From NCBI RefSeq assembly GCF_017491605.1, contig NZ_JAFGYY010000017.1, positions 1 to 64,000 of the forward strand: a stretch of DNA of 64,000 bases, given 5' to 3'. The position numbers and the translations under genes are program-made. Source of the stretch: Pseudomonas sp. 30_B. Lineage in GTDB: Bacteria > Pseudomonadota > Gammaproteobacteria > Pseudomonadales > Pseudomonadaceae. This document shows, in pieces, positions 36,549 through 44,877 of this stretch (its first letter is position 1; each line of letters starts with the position of its first letter). The notes below the pieces were generated by a model. That model saw only the letters and a list, made by a program, of their open reading frames with translations, was not told the origin of the DNA and did no database searches.

Positions 36549-36782
36549 CTCGGCACCCTTCCTCTCGGGGGACCACACGCAAAGCGGTCCGTGACTGATG
36601 GAACGAGAGTAAGCGCCGATGCCAGGCGGAAATATTCGGACGAACTCCATACCGAGGAGAGATCGCCGCTAGTCATCTAGGGGGTTTCTTTATCGTCAGC
36701 GAGGGTTCCAGTCGTTATGCTCCCTGACATGCCTTGCGCCCCTCGGGGCGAAAAATAATTAGAAATGCCGTGGTAGCCCGAA

Positions 36783-37427
36783 ATGGAAACCCGTAAACCC
36801 GTTGTGTACATCGTCGACGACGACAAGGACCTGCGCACCTCGCTGGCCTGGCTGCTCGAATCGGTCAGCGTGCAGGCCCTGTGCTTCGCCGGCGCCGACG
36901 AATTCCTCGCCCACTACGATCCCGACCTGCCCGCCTGCCTGGTGGTGGACGTGCGCATGCCGGAGACCAGCGGCTTCCAGCTGCAGGAAATCCTCAACGA
37001 GCGCGGCATCGCGCTGCCGACCCTGTTCGTCTCGGCCCATGGCGACATCCCCATGTCGGTGAAGGCGATGAAGAACGGCGCCATCGACTTCGTCGAGAAG
37101 CCCTACAACCCGCAGCAGATGCTCGAACGCATCCAGGCCGCGCTGAAGGACGCCGTGCAGGTGCACGCCGGCGCGACCCAGCGCCAGCACTTGCAGAGCA
37201 AGCTCGACCTGCTCACCGGCCGCGAACGCGAAGTGCTGGGCATGGTCATCGACGGCAAGGCGAGCAAGGTCATCGCCCGCGAGCTGAACATCAGCGTGAA
37301 GACCGTCGACGTGCACCGCACCAAGATCAAGGAAAAGATGGGCGTGTCGAGCATCGCCATGCTGGTGCGGGAAGTGCTCGACCTGGGCGGGAAGGAGACG
37401 GCGGTGAAGCAGGTTGGGCGAGGGTAA
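36783..37427 (+). CDS. FixJ/NarL-type response regulator
   Basis: A 214-residue two-domain regulator: receiver domain with phospho-acceptor Asp56 (VVDVRMP) and the conserved Lys in VEKPYNP, followed by a LuxR-type helix-turn-helix (LTGREREVLGMVIDGKASKVIARELN). It resembles the FixJ/StyR group. It is divergent from the hpaC-catA operon, with 234 bases between, and is likely to control it. No sensor kinase is adjacent. Confidence 0.88.
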   Translation: METRKPVVYIVDDDKDLRTSLAWLLESVSVQALCFAGADEFLAHYDPDLPACLVVDVRMPETSGFQLQEILNERGIALPTLFVSAHGDIPMSVKAMKNGAIDFVEKPYNPQQMLERIQAALKDAVQVHAGATQRQHLQSKLDLLTGREREVLGMVIDGKASKVIARELNISVKTVDVHRTKIKEKMGVSSIAMLVREVLDLGGKETAVKQVGRG

Positions 37428-37441
37428 GGTACCCAATACAT

Positions 37442-37517
37442 GTAGGAGCGAGCTTGCTCGCGAACGGACCTCCCGGCAGCATCGGAGCTGAGAGGTTCGC
37501 GAGCAAGCTCGCTCCTG
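37442..37517. repeat. Family B hairpin repeat
   Basis: Long inverted repeat between the convergent ends of the response regulator and hmgR, with arms of the GTAGGAGCGAGCTTGCTCGCGAAC type and a ~28-base loop. It could act as a bidirectional stem at the transcript ends, though there is no T run. Confidence 0.85.
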
Positions 37518-37529
37518 CGAAGAGCAGGT

Positions 37530-38270
37530 TCAGACCTCCCCGCCCATCCGCAAGCTGATCTCCCGCGCCGCCTCCAGCAATCCCCGCGCCGCCTCGCCGT
37601 GCGGATCGGCCGAGAAGCTCGCCTCCGACCCCACCACCGTAATCACCCCGGCCAGCTCCCGCCCGGTGGCGAACAGCGGCACCGACAGCGCATTCACCCC
37701 CGGCATCAGCAGCCCATGGATCGAATGCAGCCCCTCGGCGCGAATGCTCGCCAGCACCGACTGATCAGCCCCCTCCTCCAGCCCCGGCCGGAACGCCGCG
37801 AACACCAGCCCGGTGGACGATCCGTGCACCGGCAGCACCGAACCCACCTGGGTCACCAGCGTCACCATCCCCTGCGCCGGCTCCACCTGCACCACGGTCG
37901 GCCCGTGGCTGCCCCAGATGGCCAGGAAGCAGGTCTGCCCCAGGTTGTCGCGCAGCTCGGCCAGCGCGGGACTCGCCACCTTCACCACATCCAGCCGGCG
38001 GATCGCCGCCAGCCCGACATAGAGCGCCTCGCGGCCCAGCCCGTAATGGTTGGTGAGCGGGTCCTGCTCGGCGAAGCCGCTGGCGATCAGCGCCTGCAAA
38101 TAGCGATGAACCTTGGCCGCCGGCATCTCCAGGTACTCGCCCAGGCGCTTGAGCGACGTGCTCGGCGCCAGGTCCGCCAGGGCCTTGAGGATCTCGGTGC
38201 CGACCTCGGCGGACTGCACCTTCTTGCCCTTCGTCGGGATGGACTCTTCCGCTTCTTTCCTGGTCTTCAA
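37530..38270 (-). CDS. hmgR: IclR-family repressor of homogentisate genes
   Basis: A 246-residue IclR-type regulator. The N-terminal winged helix (about 18-78) is followed by the ligand-binding domain. It is divergent from hmgA across 90 bases that hold a perfect 25-base palindrome. In Pseudomonas putida the HmgR repressor at this position is relieved by homogentisate. The name rests on family and position. Confidence 0.88.
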   Translation of the reverse strand: MKTRKEAEESIPTKGKKVQSAEVGTEILKALADLAPSTSLKRLGEYLEMPAAKVHRYLQALIASGFAEQDPLTNHYGLGREALYVGLAAIRRLDVVKVASPALAELRDNLGQTCFLAIWGSHGPTVVQVEPAQGMVTLVTQVGSVLPVHGSSTGLVFAAFRPGLEEGADQSVLASIRAEGLHSIHGLLMPGVNALSVPLFATGRELAGVITVVGSEASFSADPHGEAARGLLEAAREISLRMGGEV

Positions 38271-38293
38271 CTTAAAAGGACTCCCGGGTGGGC

Positions 38294-38345
38294 TTGACGG
38301 CCCGCCCTCATGAAATTACGTTTATCGTAATTCAATTACGATAAA
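38294..38345 (+). promoter_or_regulatory. hmgA promoter and palindromic HmgR operator
   Basis: A TTGACG box at 38294-38299 and a TACGTT box at 38317-38322 (17-base spacer) overlap an array of AATTACG/CGTAATT half-sites. A perfect palindrome with one central base spans 38321-38345 (arms TTTATCGTAATT and AATTACGATAAA). An additional half-site lies at 38314-38320. Binding here would cover the promoter. Confidence 0.75.
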
Positions 38346-38360
38346 AAGAGTGAAACCACC

Positions 38361-39659
38361 ATGACTGCCTCCCGCGCCCCGGCCTACCTGTCCGGATTCG
38401 GCAACGAATTCGCCAGCGAGGCCCTGCCCAACGCACTGCCCGTCGGGCAGAACTCGCCGCAGCACGTACCCTATGGCCTGTACGCCGAACTGCTCTCCGG
38501 CACCGCCTTCACCGTGCCGCGCAGCGAGGCCCGGCGCACCTGGCTGTACCGCATTCGCCCGTCCGCCGCGCATCCCCGCTACGAACGCCTGGCGCGGCAG
38601 ATTACCGGCACCGCCCTGGGCCCGGTGACGCCCAACCGCCTGCGCTGGAACAGCTTCGAGATGCCGCAGGAGCCTACCGACTTCATCGACGGCCTGCTAT
38701 GCATGGCCGCCAACGCCGAAGCCGAGGCCACCAGTGGCGTCAGTGTCTACGCCTACCGCGCGAACCTCTCCATGAGCCGGGCGTTCTTCAACGCCGACGG
38801 CGAGATGCTGATCGTGCCCCAGGCCGGCCGCCTGCGCCTGGTCACCGAACTGGGCGTGCTGGAGATCGAACCGCTGGAGATCGCCGTGATCCCGCGCGGC
38901 ATGCGTTTCCGTGTGGAACTGCTGGACGATGCCGCCGCCGGCTACGTGGCCGAGAACCACGGCGGCGCCCTGCGCCTGCCCGACCTCGGCCCCATCGGCA
39001 GCAACGGCCTGGCCAACCCGCGCGACTTCCTCACCCCGGTGGCGCACTACGAGGACGTCGAAGGCCCGGTGCAACTGGTGCAGAAATTCCTCGGCGAGCT
39101 CTGGGCCACCACCCTCGACCACTCACCGCTGGACGTGGTCGCCTGGCACGGCAATAACGTGCCCTACAAGTACGACCTGCGCCGCTTCAACACCATCGGC
39201 ACGGTGAGCTTCGATCACCCCGACCCGTCCATCTTCACCGTGCTCACCTCGCCCAGCGACACCCACGGCATGGCCAACATGGACTTCGTGATCTTCCCGC
39301 CGCGCTGGATGGTGGCCGAGAGCACCTTCCGCCCGCCGTGGTTCCATCGCAACCTGATGAACGAATTCATGGGCCTGATCCAGGGCGTGTACGACGCCAA
39401 GGCCGACGGCTTCGTCCCCGGCGGCGCCTCGCTGCACAATTGCATGAGCGCCCACGGCCCGGACAACGCCACCACCCGGCAGGCCATCGCCGCCGACCTG
39501 AAACCGCACAAGATCGATCACACCATGGCCTTCATGTTCGAGACCGGCCGCGTGCTGCGCCCCAGCCGCTTCGCCCTCGACTGCCCGCAATTGCAGCGCG
39601 ACTATGATGCCTGCTGGAGCGGCATGCAGAAGACCTTCGACCCTTCCCCGGAGCAATAA
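38361..39659 (+). CDS. hmgA: Homogentisate 1,2-dioxygenase
   Basis: A 432-residue non-haem iron ring-cleaving enzyme that opens homogentisate to maleylacetoacetate, the central step of tyrosine and phenylalanine breakdown. The N-terminal SGFGNEFASEALP signature and the C-terminal cupin iron-site histidines (FHRNLMNEFMGL, SLHNCMSAHGPD) are intact. The next gene, fahA, follows one base later. Confidence 0.95.
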   Translation: MTASRAPAYLSGFGNEFASEALPNALPVGQNSPQHVPYGLYAELLSGTAFTVPRSEARRTWLYRIRPSAAHPRYERLARQITGTALGPVTPNRLRWNSFEMPQEPTDFIDGLLCMAANAEAEATSGVSVYAYRANLSMSRAFFNADGEMLIVPQAGRLRLVTELGVLEIEPLEIAVIPRGMRFRVELLDDAAAGYVAENHGGALRLPDLGPIGSNGLANPRDFLTPVAHYEDVEGPVQLVQKFLGELWATTLDHSPLDVVAWHGNNVPYKYDLRRFNTIGTVSFDHPDPSIFTVLTSPSDTHGMANMDFVIFPPRWMVAESTFRPPWFHRNLMNEFMGLIQGVYDAKADGFVPGGASLHNCMSAHGPDNATTRQAIAADLKPHKIDHTMAFMFETGRVLRPSRFALDCPQLQRDYDACWSGMQKTFDPSPEQ

Positions 39660-39660
39660 G

Positions 39661-40965
39661 ATGAGCGTCTCCCACAACGCGCAAAGCTGGATCGAATCGG
39701 CCAACGGCCACCCGGATTTCCCCCTGCAGAACCTGCCCCTGGGCGTATTCAGCCCGCCGGGTGATTCGGCGCGCGGCGGCGTCGCCATCGGCGACTACAT
39801 CTTCGACCTGAAGACCGCCTGCGAAGCCGGCCTCTTCCACGGCGCCGCCCACCAAGCCGCCGCGGTCGCCAGCGGCGACAGCCTCAACGCCTTCTTCGCC
39901 CTCGGCGGCACCGCCCGCCGCACCCTGCGTGACGCACTGATCCATCTGCTCAGCGAAGGCAGCAGCGAGCAGAAGCGCATGGAGCACCTCGGCGCCGCGC
40001 TGCTCAAGCCCCAGGCCGCGTGCCGTATGCACCTGCCGGCGAAGGTCGGCGACTACACCGACTTCTACGTCGGCATCCACCACGCGAAGAACGTCGGCAA
40101 GCTGTTCCGCCCGGACAACCCGCTGCTGCCCAACTACAAATACGTGCCCATCGGCTACCACGGCCGCGCCTCCACCATCGTGCCCTCCGGCACCGAAGTG
40201 CGCCGCCCCAATGGCCAGACCCTGCCGGCGGGGCTCGACGTGCCGGTGTTCGGCCCGTGCGCGCGCATGGACCTTGAGCTGGAACTGGGCATCTGGATCG
40301 GCCAGGGCAACGACCAGGGCAAGGCCATTCCGATCAGCGCCGCCTCCGGCCACATCGCCGGCTTCTGCCTGCTCAACGACTGGTCCGCGCGCGACGTGCA
40401 GGCCTGGGAATACCAGCCGCTCGGCCCCTTCCTGTCCAAGAGCTTCGCCACCACCATCTCCCCCTGGGTGGTCACCGCCGAAGCGCTGGAACCCTTCCGC
40501 ACCGCCCAGCCGGCCCGCCCGGAAGGCGACCCGCAGCCGCTGCCGTACCTCCATGACGAGGCCGACCAGCAGCACGGCGCGCTGGACATCGAACTGGAAG
40601 TGCTGCTGCTCACCCCGCGCATGCGCCACGAGCACCAGGCCCCGGAACGCATCGCCCTGAGCAACACGCTGAACATGTACTGGACCGTGGCGCAGATGGT
40701 CGCCCACCACAGCGTCAACGGCTGCCGCCTGCAACCGGGCGACCTGTTCGGCTCCGGCACCCTCTCCGGCGAAACCCCGGACAGCTTCGGCAGCCTGCTG
40801 GAGCTGACCACCGGCGGCAAACAGCCGGTGGTGCTGAGCAATGGCGAGGAACGCCGCTTCCTCGAAGACGGCGACGAAATCATCCTGCGCGCCCGCTGCC
40901 GCCGCGACGGCTACCCGTCGATCGGCTTCGGCGAATGCCGTGGGCGGATTCTGCCGGCGCATTGA
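39661..40965 (+). CDS. fahA: Fumarylacetoacetase
   Basis: A 434-residue FAH-family hydrolase cleaving fumarylacetoacetate to fumarate and acetoacetate. Metal and catalytic motifs include DFYVGIHHAKNVGKLFRP, ELELGIWIGQGND and LNDWSARDVQAWEY. It is coupled to hmgA (one base between stop and ATG). The usual third gene, maleylacetoacetate isomerase, is not found after it: the next 170 bases hold only repeats. Confidence 0.95.
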   Translation: MSVSHNAQSWIESANGHPDFPLQNLPLGVFSPPGDSARGGVAIGDYIFDLKTACEAGLFHGAAHQAAAVASGDSLNAFFALGGTARRTLRDALIHLLSEGSSEQKRMEHLGAALLKPQAACRMHLPAKVGDYTDFYVGIHHAKNVGKLFRPDNPLLPNYKYVPIGYHGRASTIVPSGTEVRRPNGQTLPAGLDVPVFGPCARMDLELELGIWIGQGNDQGKAIPISAASGHIAGFCLLNDWSARDVQAWEYQPLGPFLSKSFATTISPWVVTAEALEPFRTAQPARPEGDPQPLPYLHDEADQQHGALDIELEVLLLTPRMRHEHQAPERIALSNTLNMYWTVAQMVAHHSVNGCRLQPGDLFGSGTLSGETPDSFGSLLELTTGGKQPVVLSNGEERRFLEDGDEIILRARCRRDGYPSIGFGECRGRILPAH

Positions 40966-40979
40966 GCGCTTTGCTTTTC

Positions 40980-41103
40980 GTAGGAGCGAGCTTGCTCGCG
41001 AACCGCCCAGCCACAAAGTCGTCGGCTAGCACTGTTCGCGAGCAAGCTCGCTCCTACAGGAAAACCGCCATGTCGCTCCCGTAGGAGCGGACCTTGTCCG
41101 CGA
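40980..41103. repeat. Family B hairpin plus family C arm
   Basis: A complete family B hairpin at 40980-41057 is followed by a single family C arm at 41081-41103. They fill the gap between convergent fahA and gntR. Confidence 0.8.
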
Positions 41104-41136
41104 AAAGCGCCTGAAAGGCGCTCCCAAAAGGCGCCG

Positions 41137-42180
41137 TCAGCTGCTTTCCCGCACCATCAACTCGAACCCCAGGTCCATCACCGGCTCACTCACCGTCTTG
41201 TCGTTGATCAGATCCAGCAGGCGCTCCGCCGCATGGGTCCCGATAGACTTGCGTGGCGTGCGGATGCTCGACAATCGCGGCACCATGAATTCCGAGCTGG
41301 GCAGGTCGTTGAAACCCAGCACCGCCACTTGTTCGGGAATGCGGATGCCGTGGCGCATGGCCTCCAGCAATGCGCCCTGGGCCAGGTCGTCGTTGCCGAA
41401 GAAGATGCCTTCCACCTGCGGATGGCTGGACAGCAACTGGCGGAACAGCTCGCCGCCCAGGCCGACCGACGACGGGCGCGGCGTCAGCACCTCCAGCGCC
41501 GGGTCATAACAACCGGCCTGCTGCAACGCTCGACGGAATCCCTCCCCGCGCAACAACGTGCGCTGGTCCAGTTGCGCGCCGATGTAGGCCAGGCGCTTGC
41601 GCCCACCCTTGAGCAGGTGCCTGGCCGCCGCCTCCCCCGCGCGGATCTGCGAGAAGCCCACGCAATGCAGGCCGGCGCCGGGGTCCAGGTCCATCATGTA
41701 CACCGCCGGCACGCCGCTGGCCTCGATCATCCGCCGGGCGCTCTCGGTGCGGTCGAAGCCGGTCAGCAATAATCCACGCGGCTGGTACGCCAGGTAGTTG
41801 CGCAGCAGGTTCTCTTCTTCGTCGCGGGAGTAGTGATAGTTGCCGATCAGCACTTCCAGGCCGCGCGGGTGCATCACCGCATGGATGGCTTCCAGCGTCT
41901 CGATGAACAACTGGTTGGCCAGCGACGGCACCAGCACCACGATGTTGTGGCTCTGCTTGGAGGCCAGCGCGCGGGCGGCGGGGTTGGCCACGTAACCCAG
42001 CTCGGCGGCGGCCTGACGGACTTTTTCCGCCAGATCCTCGGCCACCGTACTGACGCCACGCAGGGCGCGCGAGGCGGTAATCGGGCTTACCCCAGCGCGG
42101 CGCGCGACATCGTTGAGGGTGGGTTTGCCAGTGGTGCGCGAATTCTTGTCATTGCTTTTGTTATTTTTGGGAGCGGTCAT
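41137..42180 (-). CDS. gntR: LacI-family gluconate repressor GntR
   Basis: A 347-residue LacI-type repressor: helix-turn-helix TLNDVARRAGVSPITASRAL at residues 21-40, then a periplasmic-binding-protein-like sensor domain. It is divergent from gntK, with operator words matching those known for P. aeruginosa GntR on both sides. The ATG at 42180 is preferred over a TTG at 42195. Gluconate or 6-phosphogluconate is the expected inducer. Confidence 0.9.
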   Translation of the reverse strand: MTAPKNNKSNDKNSRTTGKPTLNDVARRAGVSPITASRALRGVSTVAEDLAEKVRQAAAELGYVANPAARALASKQSHNIVVLVPSLANQLFIETLEAIHAVMHPRGLEVLIGNYHYSRDEEENLLRNYLAYQPRGLLLTGFDRTESARRMIEASGVPAVYMMDLDPGAGLHCVGFSQIRAGEAAARHLLKGGRKRLAYIGAQLDQRTLLRGEGFRRALQQAGCYDPALEVLTPRPSSVGLGGELFRQLLSSHPQVEGIFFGNDDLAQGALLEAMRHGIRIPEQVAVLGFNDLPSSEFMVPRLSSIRTPRKSIGTHAAERLLDLINDKTVSEPVMDLGFELMVRESS

Positions 42181-42209
42181 CGGGCGGCTTGCCAAACAAA
42201 AATCGAGGC

Positions 42210-42228
42210 ACTAAGGTAGCGCTGTCTC
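42210..42228. promoter_or_regulatory. GntR operator near gntR
   Basis: AC-T-AAG-G-TAGCGCT followed by GTCTC. It fits the published P. aeruginosa GntR pattern AC-N-AAG-N-TAGCGCT exactly and lies 30 bases before the gntR start, consistent with autoregulation. Confidence 0.8.
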
Positions 42229-42373
42229 GCGACCAGGGCAATTGCCTGAGACCGGCCCCACCGGTCCCCCGCCCGCCGGCCCCTTGCTTTCCACAAGCAG
42301 CGCCGAAGCCGCCAGAACAGACCGACTAGAATGACAAGAATACGGAGGCAGCCGATGCTTTTCGTTACGCCCT

Positions 42374-42392
42374 ACAAAGATAGCGCTGTCTC
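42374..42392. promoter_or_regulatory. GntR operator near gntK
   Basis: AC-A-AAG-A-TAGCGCT followed by GTCTC, an exact match to the GntR pattern, ending 17 bases before the gntK start. Confidence 0.8.
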
Positions 42393-42408
42393 AACACCGA
42401 GGCCCTGC

Positions 42409-42930
42409 ATGCTCCCCGCCATCGATGCCGTACTCATCATGGGTGTCGCCGGATGCGGCAAGTCCAGCGTCAGCGAGGCCCTGTGCCTGCGCAGCGGCGC
42501 GTTCGCCATCGAGGGCGACGCCTTCCACCCCGAAGCCAACATCCGCAAGATGAGCGCCGGCATCCCGCTGACCGACGAAGACCGCGCCGGCTGGCTCGAC
42601 ACCCTCGCCGCCGAGCTGCAGAAAGCCATCGCCGCCGGCCAGCGCCCGGTGCTCACCTGCTCCGCGCTCAAGCTCATCTACCGCGAACGCCTGCGCCGCG
42701 CCGTGCCCGGCCTGGGCGTGGTGTTCCTCGAACTGACCCCGGCAACCGCCGCGCAACGCGTTGCCACCCGCCCCGGCCACTTCATGCCGGCCAGCCTGAT
42801 CGACAGCCAGTTCGCCGCCCTCGAACCGCCGGTGAGCGAACCGCTGACCCTGCGCCTGGACGCCACCCGCCCGCTGGAAGAACTGGCCGAAGCCGCGCAC
42901 CTCTGGTGGCGCCAGCACTCCCACGACTGA
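42409..42930 (+). CDS. gntK: Gluconokinase
   Basis: A 173-residue P-loop kinase phosphorylating gluconate to 6-phosphogluconate for the Entner-Doudoroff pathway. The Walker A motif GVAGCGKSS is at 12-20; EGDAFHPEANIRKMSAGIPLTDEDRAGWL is the family substrate region. The start follows a GntR operator directly. The same gntR-gntK-gntP order occurs in P. aeruginosa. Confidence 0.93.
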   Translation: MLPAIDAVLIMGVAGCGKSSVSEALCLRSGAFAIEGDAFHPEANIRKMSAGIPLTDEDRAGWLDTLAAELQKAIAAGQRPVLTCSALKLIYRERLRRAVPGLGVVFLELTPATAAQRVATRPGHFMPASLIDSQFAALEPPVSEPLTLRLDATRPLEELAEAAHLWWRQHSHD

Positions 42931-42949
42931 AACCGATAGCGCCTGCCCG

Positions 42950-42968
42950 CCAAAGATAGCGCTGTCTC
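42950..42968. promoter_or_regulatory. GntR operator near gntP
   Basis: Third copy of the operator (AAG-A-TAGCGCTGTCTC) with one mismatch at the first base, 56 bases before gntP. A weaker half-copy (GATAGCGC) lies at 42935-42942. The permease therefore probably has its own GntR-controlled promoter. Confidence 0.75.
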
Positions 42969-43023
42969 AATTCATCTCAGAAGAAAAGCCGCTCCGGCAA
43001 AACGACAACAACAGGAGAGCCCC

Positions 43024-44376
43024 ATGCTCGGCATGTCCCATGACACCTATCTGCTGCTGGATGCGGTAGTCACCATCATCGGCCTGATCCTGCTGATCAC
43101 GCGCCTGAAGATTCACCCGTTCATTGCCCTGATCATCGCCGCCGGCTTCCTCGGCCTGACCTCCGGCATGCCCGTGGCGACCGTCGTCAAATCCTTCCAG
43201 GACGGCTTCGGCAGCGTGCTCGGCTTCGTCGGCATCATCCTCGCCCTGGGCACCATGCTCGGGAAGATGATGGCCGAGTCCGGCGGCGCCGATCAGATCG
43301 CCCGCACGCTGATCCAGGCGTTCGGCAAGCAGCGCGTGCACTGGGCGATGATGCTCGCCGCCTTCCTGGTGGGCATCCCGCTGTTCTTCGAGATCGGCTT
43401 CATCCTGCTGGTGCCGCTGGTGTTCATCGTCGCCCGCCGCAGCGGCGTATCGCTGATCAAGATCGGCATCCCGCTGCTCGCCGGCCTCTCCGCCGTGCAC
43501 GGCCTGGTGCCGCCGCACCCGGGCCCGCTGCTGGCCATCGGAGTGTTCGGCGCGGACATCGGCAAGACCATCTTCTACGGCCTGCTGGTCGCCCTGCCCA
43601 CCGCCGCCATTGCCGGCCCGATCTTCGGCGCCTGGATTTCCAAGGTGATTCCCGGCCAGCCCAATGAGGAACTGGTGGCGCAGATCGCCCACGAGCCGGA
43701 CACCAGCGACCTGCCCAGCTTCGGCATCACCCTGTTCACCGTGCTGCTGCCGGTGTTCCTGATGCTGCTGAAAACCTTCGCCGACGTCATGCTCGCCGAC
43801 GGCCACATCGTCCGCGCCTGGCTGGACATGATCGGCCACCCGATCACCGCCCTGCTGCTGGCCCTGCTGCTGTCGCTCTACACCTTCGGCTACGCCCGCG
43901 GCTTCGACTCGAAGAAGATCCTCAAGCTGCTCGACCACAGCCTCGCGCCCACCGCCGCCATCGTGATGATCATCGGCGCCGGCGGCGGCTTCAAACAGAT
44001 GCTGGTGGCCAGCGGCGTGGGCGACGTGATCGGCCACATGGCCGTGCAGGCGCAGATCTCGCCGATCCTCCTGGCCTGGCTGGTGGCCGCGGTGATCCGC
44101 ATCGCCACCGGCTCCGCCACCGTCGCCACCATCACCGGCGCGGGCATCGTGGTGCCGGTGATCAACCTCATCCCCGGCGTCAACCGCGAACTGCTGGTGC
44201 TGGCCACCGGCGCAGGTTCGCTGATCCTCTCCCACGTCAACGACGCCGGCTTCTGGCTGGTGAAGCAGTACTTCAACATGAGCGTGATGGAAACCTTCAA
44301 GACCTGGACCGCCATGGAAACCATCCTCTCGGTGGTCGGCCTGGGCTTCATCCTGCTGCTGTCGCTGTTCGTGTGA
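43024..44376 (+). CDS. gntP: Gluconate permease, GntP family
   Basis: A 450-residue inner-membrane proton symporter for gluconate with about 12-14 hydrophobic segments. Family signatures include VVKSFQDGFGSVLGFVG, LSAVHGLVPPHPGPL and the C-terminal HVNDAGFWLVKQYF. It lies 93 bases after gntK behind its own operator; ribosome site AGGAGAG precedes the ATG. Confidence 0.93.
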   Translation: MLGMSHDTYLLLDAVVTIIGLILLITRLKIHPFIALIIAAGFLGLTSGMPVATVVKSFQDGFGSVLGFVGIILALGTMLGKMMAESGGADQIARTLIQAFGKQRVHWAMMLAAFLVGIPLFFEIGFILLVPLVFIVARRSGVSLIKIGIPLLAGLSAVHGLVPPHPGPLLAIGVFGADIGKTIFYGLLVALPTAAIAGPIFGAWISKVIPGQPNEELVAQIAHEPDTSDLPSFGITLFTVLLPVFLMLLKTFADVMLADGHIVRAWLDMIGHPITALLLALLLSLYTFGYARGFDSKKILKLLDHSLAPTAAIVMIIGAGGGFKQMLVASGVGDVIGHMAVQAQISPILLAWLVAAVIRIATGSATVATITGAGIVVPVINLIPGVNRELLVLATGAGSLILSHVNDAGFWLVKQYFNMSVMETFKTWTAMETILSVVGLGFILLLSLFV

Positions 44377-44385
44377 CGCCTGATT

Positions 44386-44713
44386 GATGGGTATCGCTTC
44401 GCTCCACCCATCCTACCAACGACGCTCCCCGGGGCTCCCGTAGGATGGCGTGGAGCGCAGCGATACCCATCACCTCCGGCTCCAAACCACCCGGCGAACG
44501 CCAAGCCGTTCGCCCACCGGACTCCTGCAACGAGGTATCGCCCGTGACTTCCTCCGCAACTCCGAAAGCCCCCGCCGCCCAACCCACCTGGCCCCGCGAC
44601 TTCGACATCCGCGCCCGCTACGCCGAGCAGCAGGAATTGCTGCAACCGCTCCCCGCGCCAAACCCGGCCCCGTCGCACCCGTAGGGCGCATAACGCGGCA
44701 CGCGTTGTCCGCC
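44386..44713. repeat. Intergenic repeats and a possible 46-codon open frame
   Basis: The gap 44377-44877 has an inverted repeat at 44386-44471 (arms GATGGGTATCGCT and AGCGATACCCATC) of a family not otherwise seen here, and a family D hairpin at 44681-44713. Between them a GTG-started frame at 44544-44684 (46 codons) has CGAGG nine bases upstream and encodes a Pro/Ala-rich peptide with a WPRDFDIRARYAEQQELLQ core. It may be a small protein but has no other support. Confidence 0.55.
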
Positions 44714-44877
44714 GAATCCCAACCACCGAAACCACCGGCGAATAACCAAGTTCGGCTATTCGCCCCACGAAGGGCCTCACTTTGGCCCATTCGTCGCATC
44801 GCTTGCTGAATCGATTTACCTAAGCACAATCACGGACTAAAACAGACCAGTAGCCCACCGCTCCCGAAGGATGAGTC

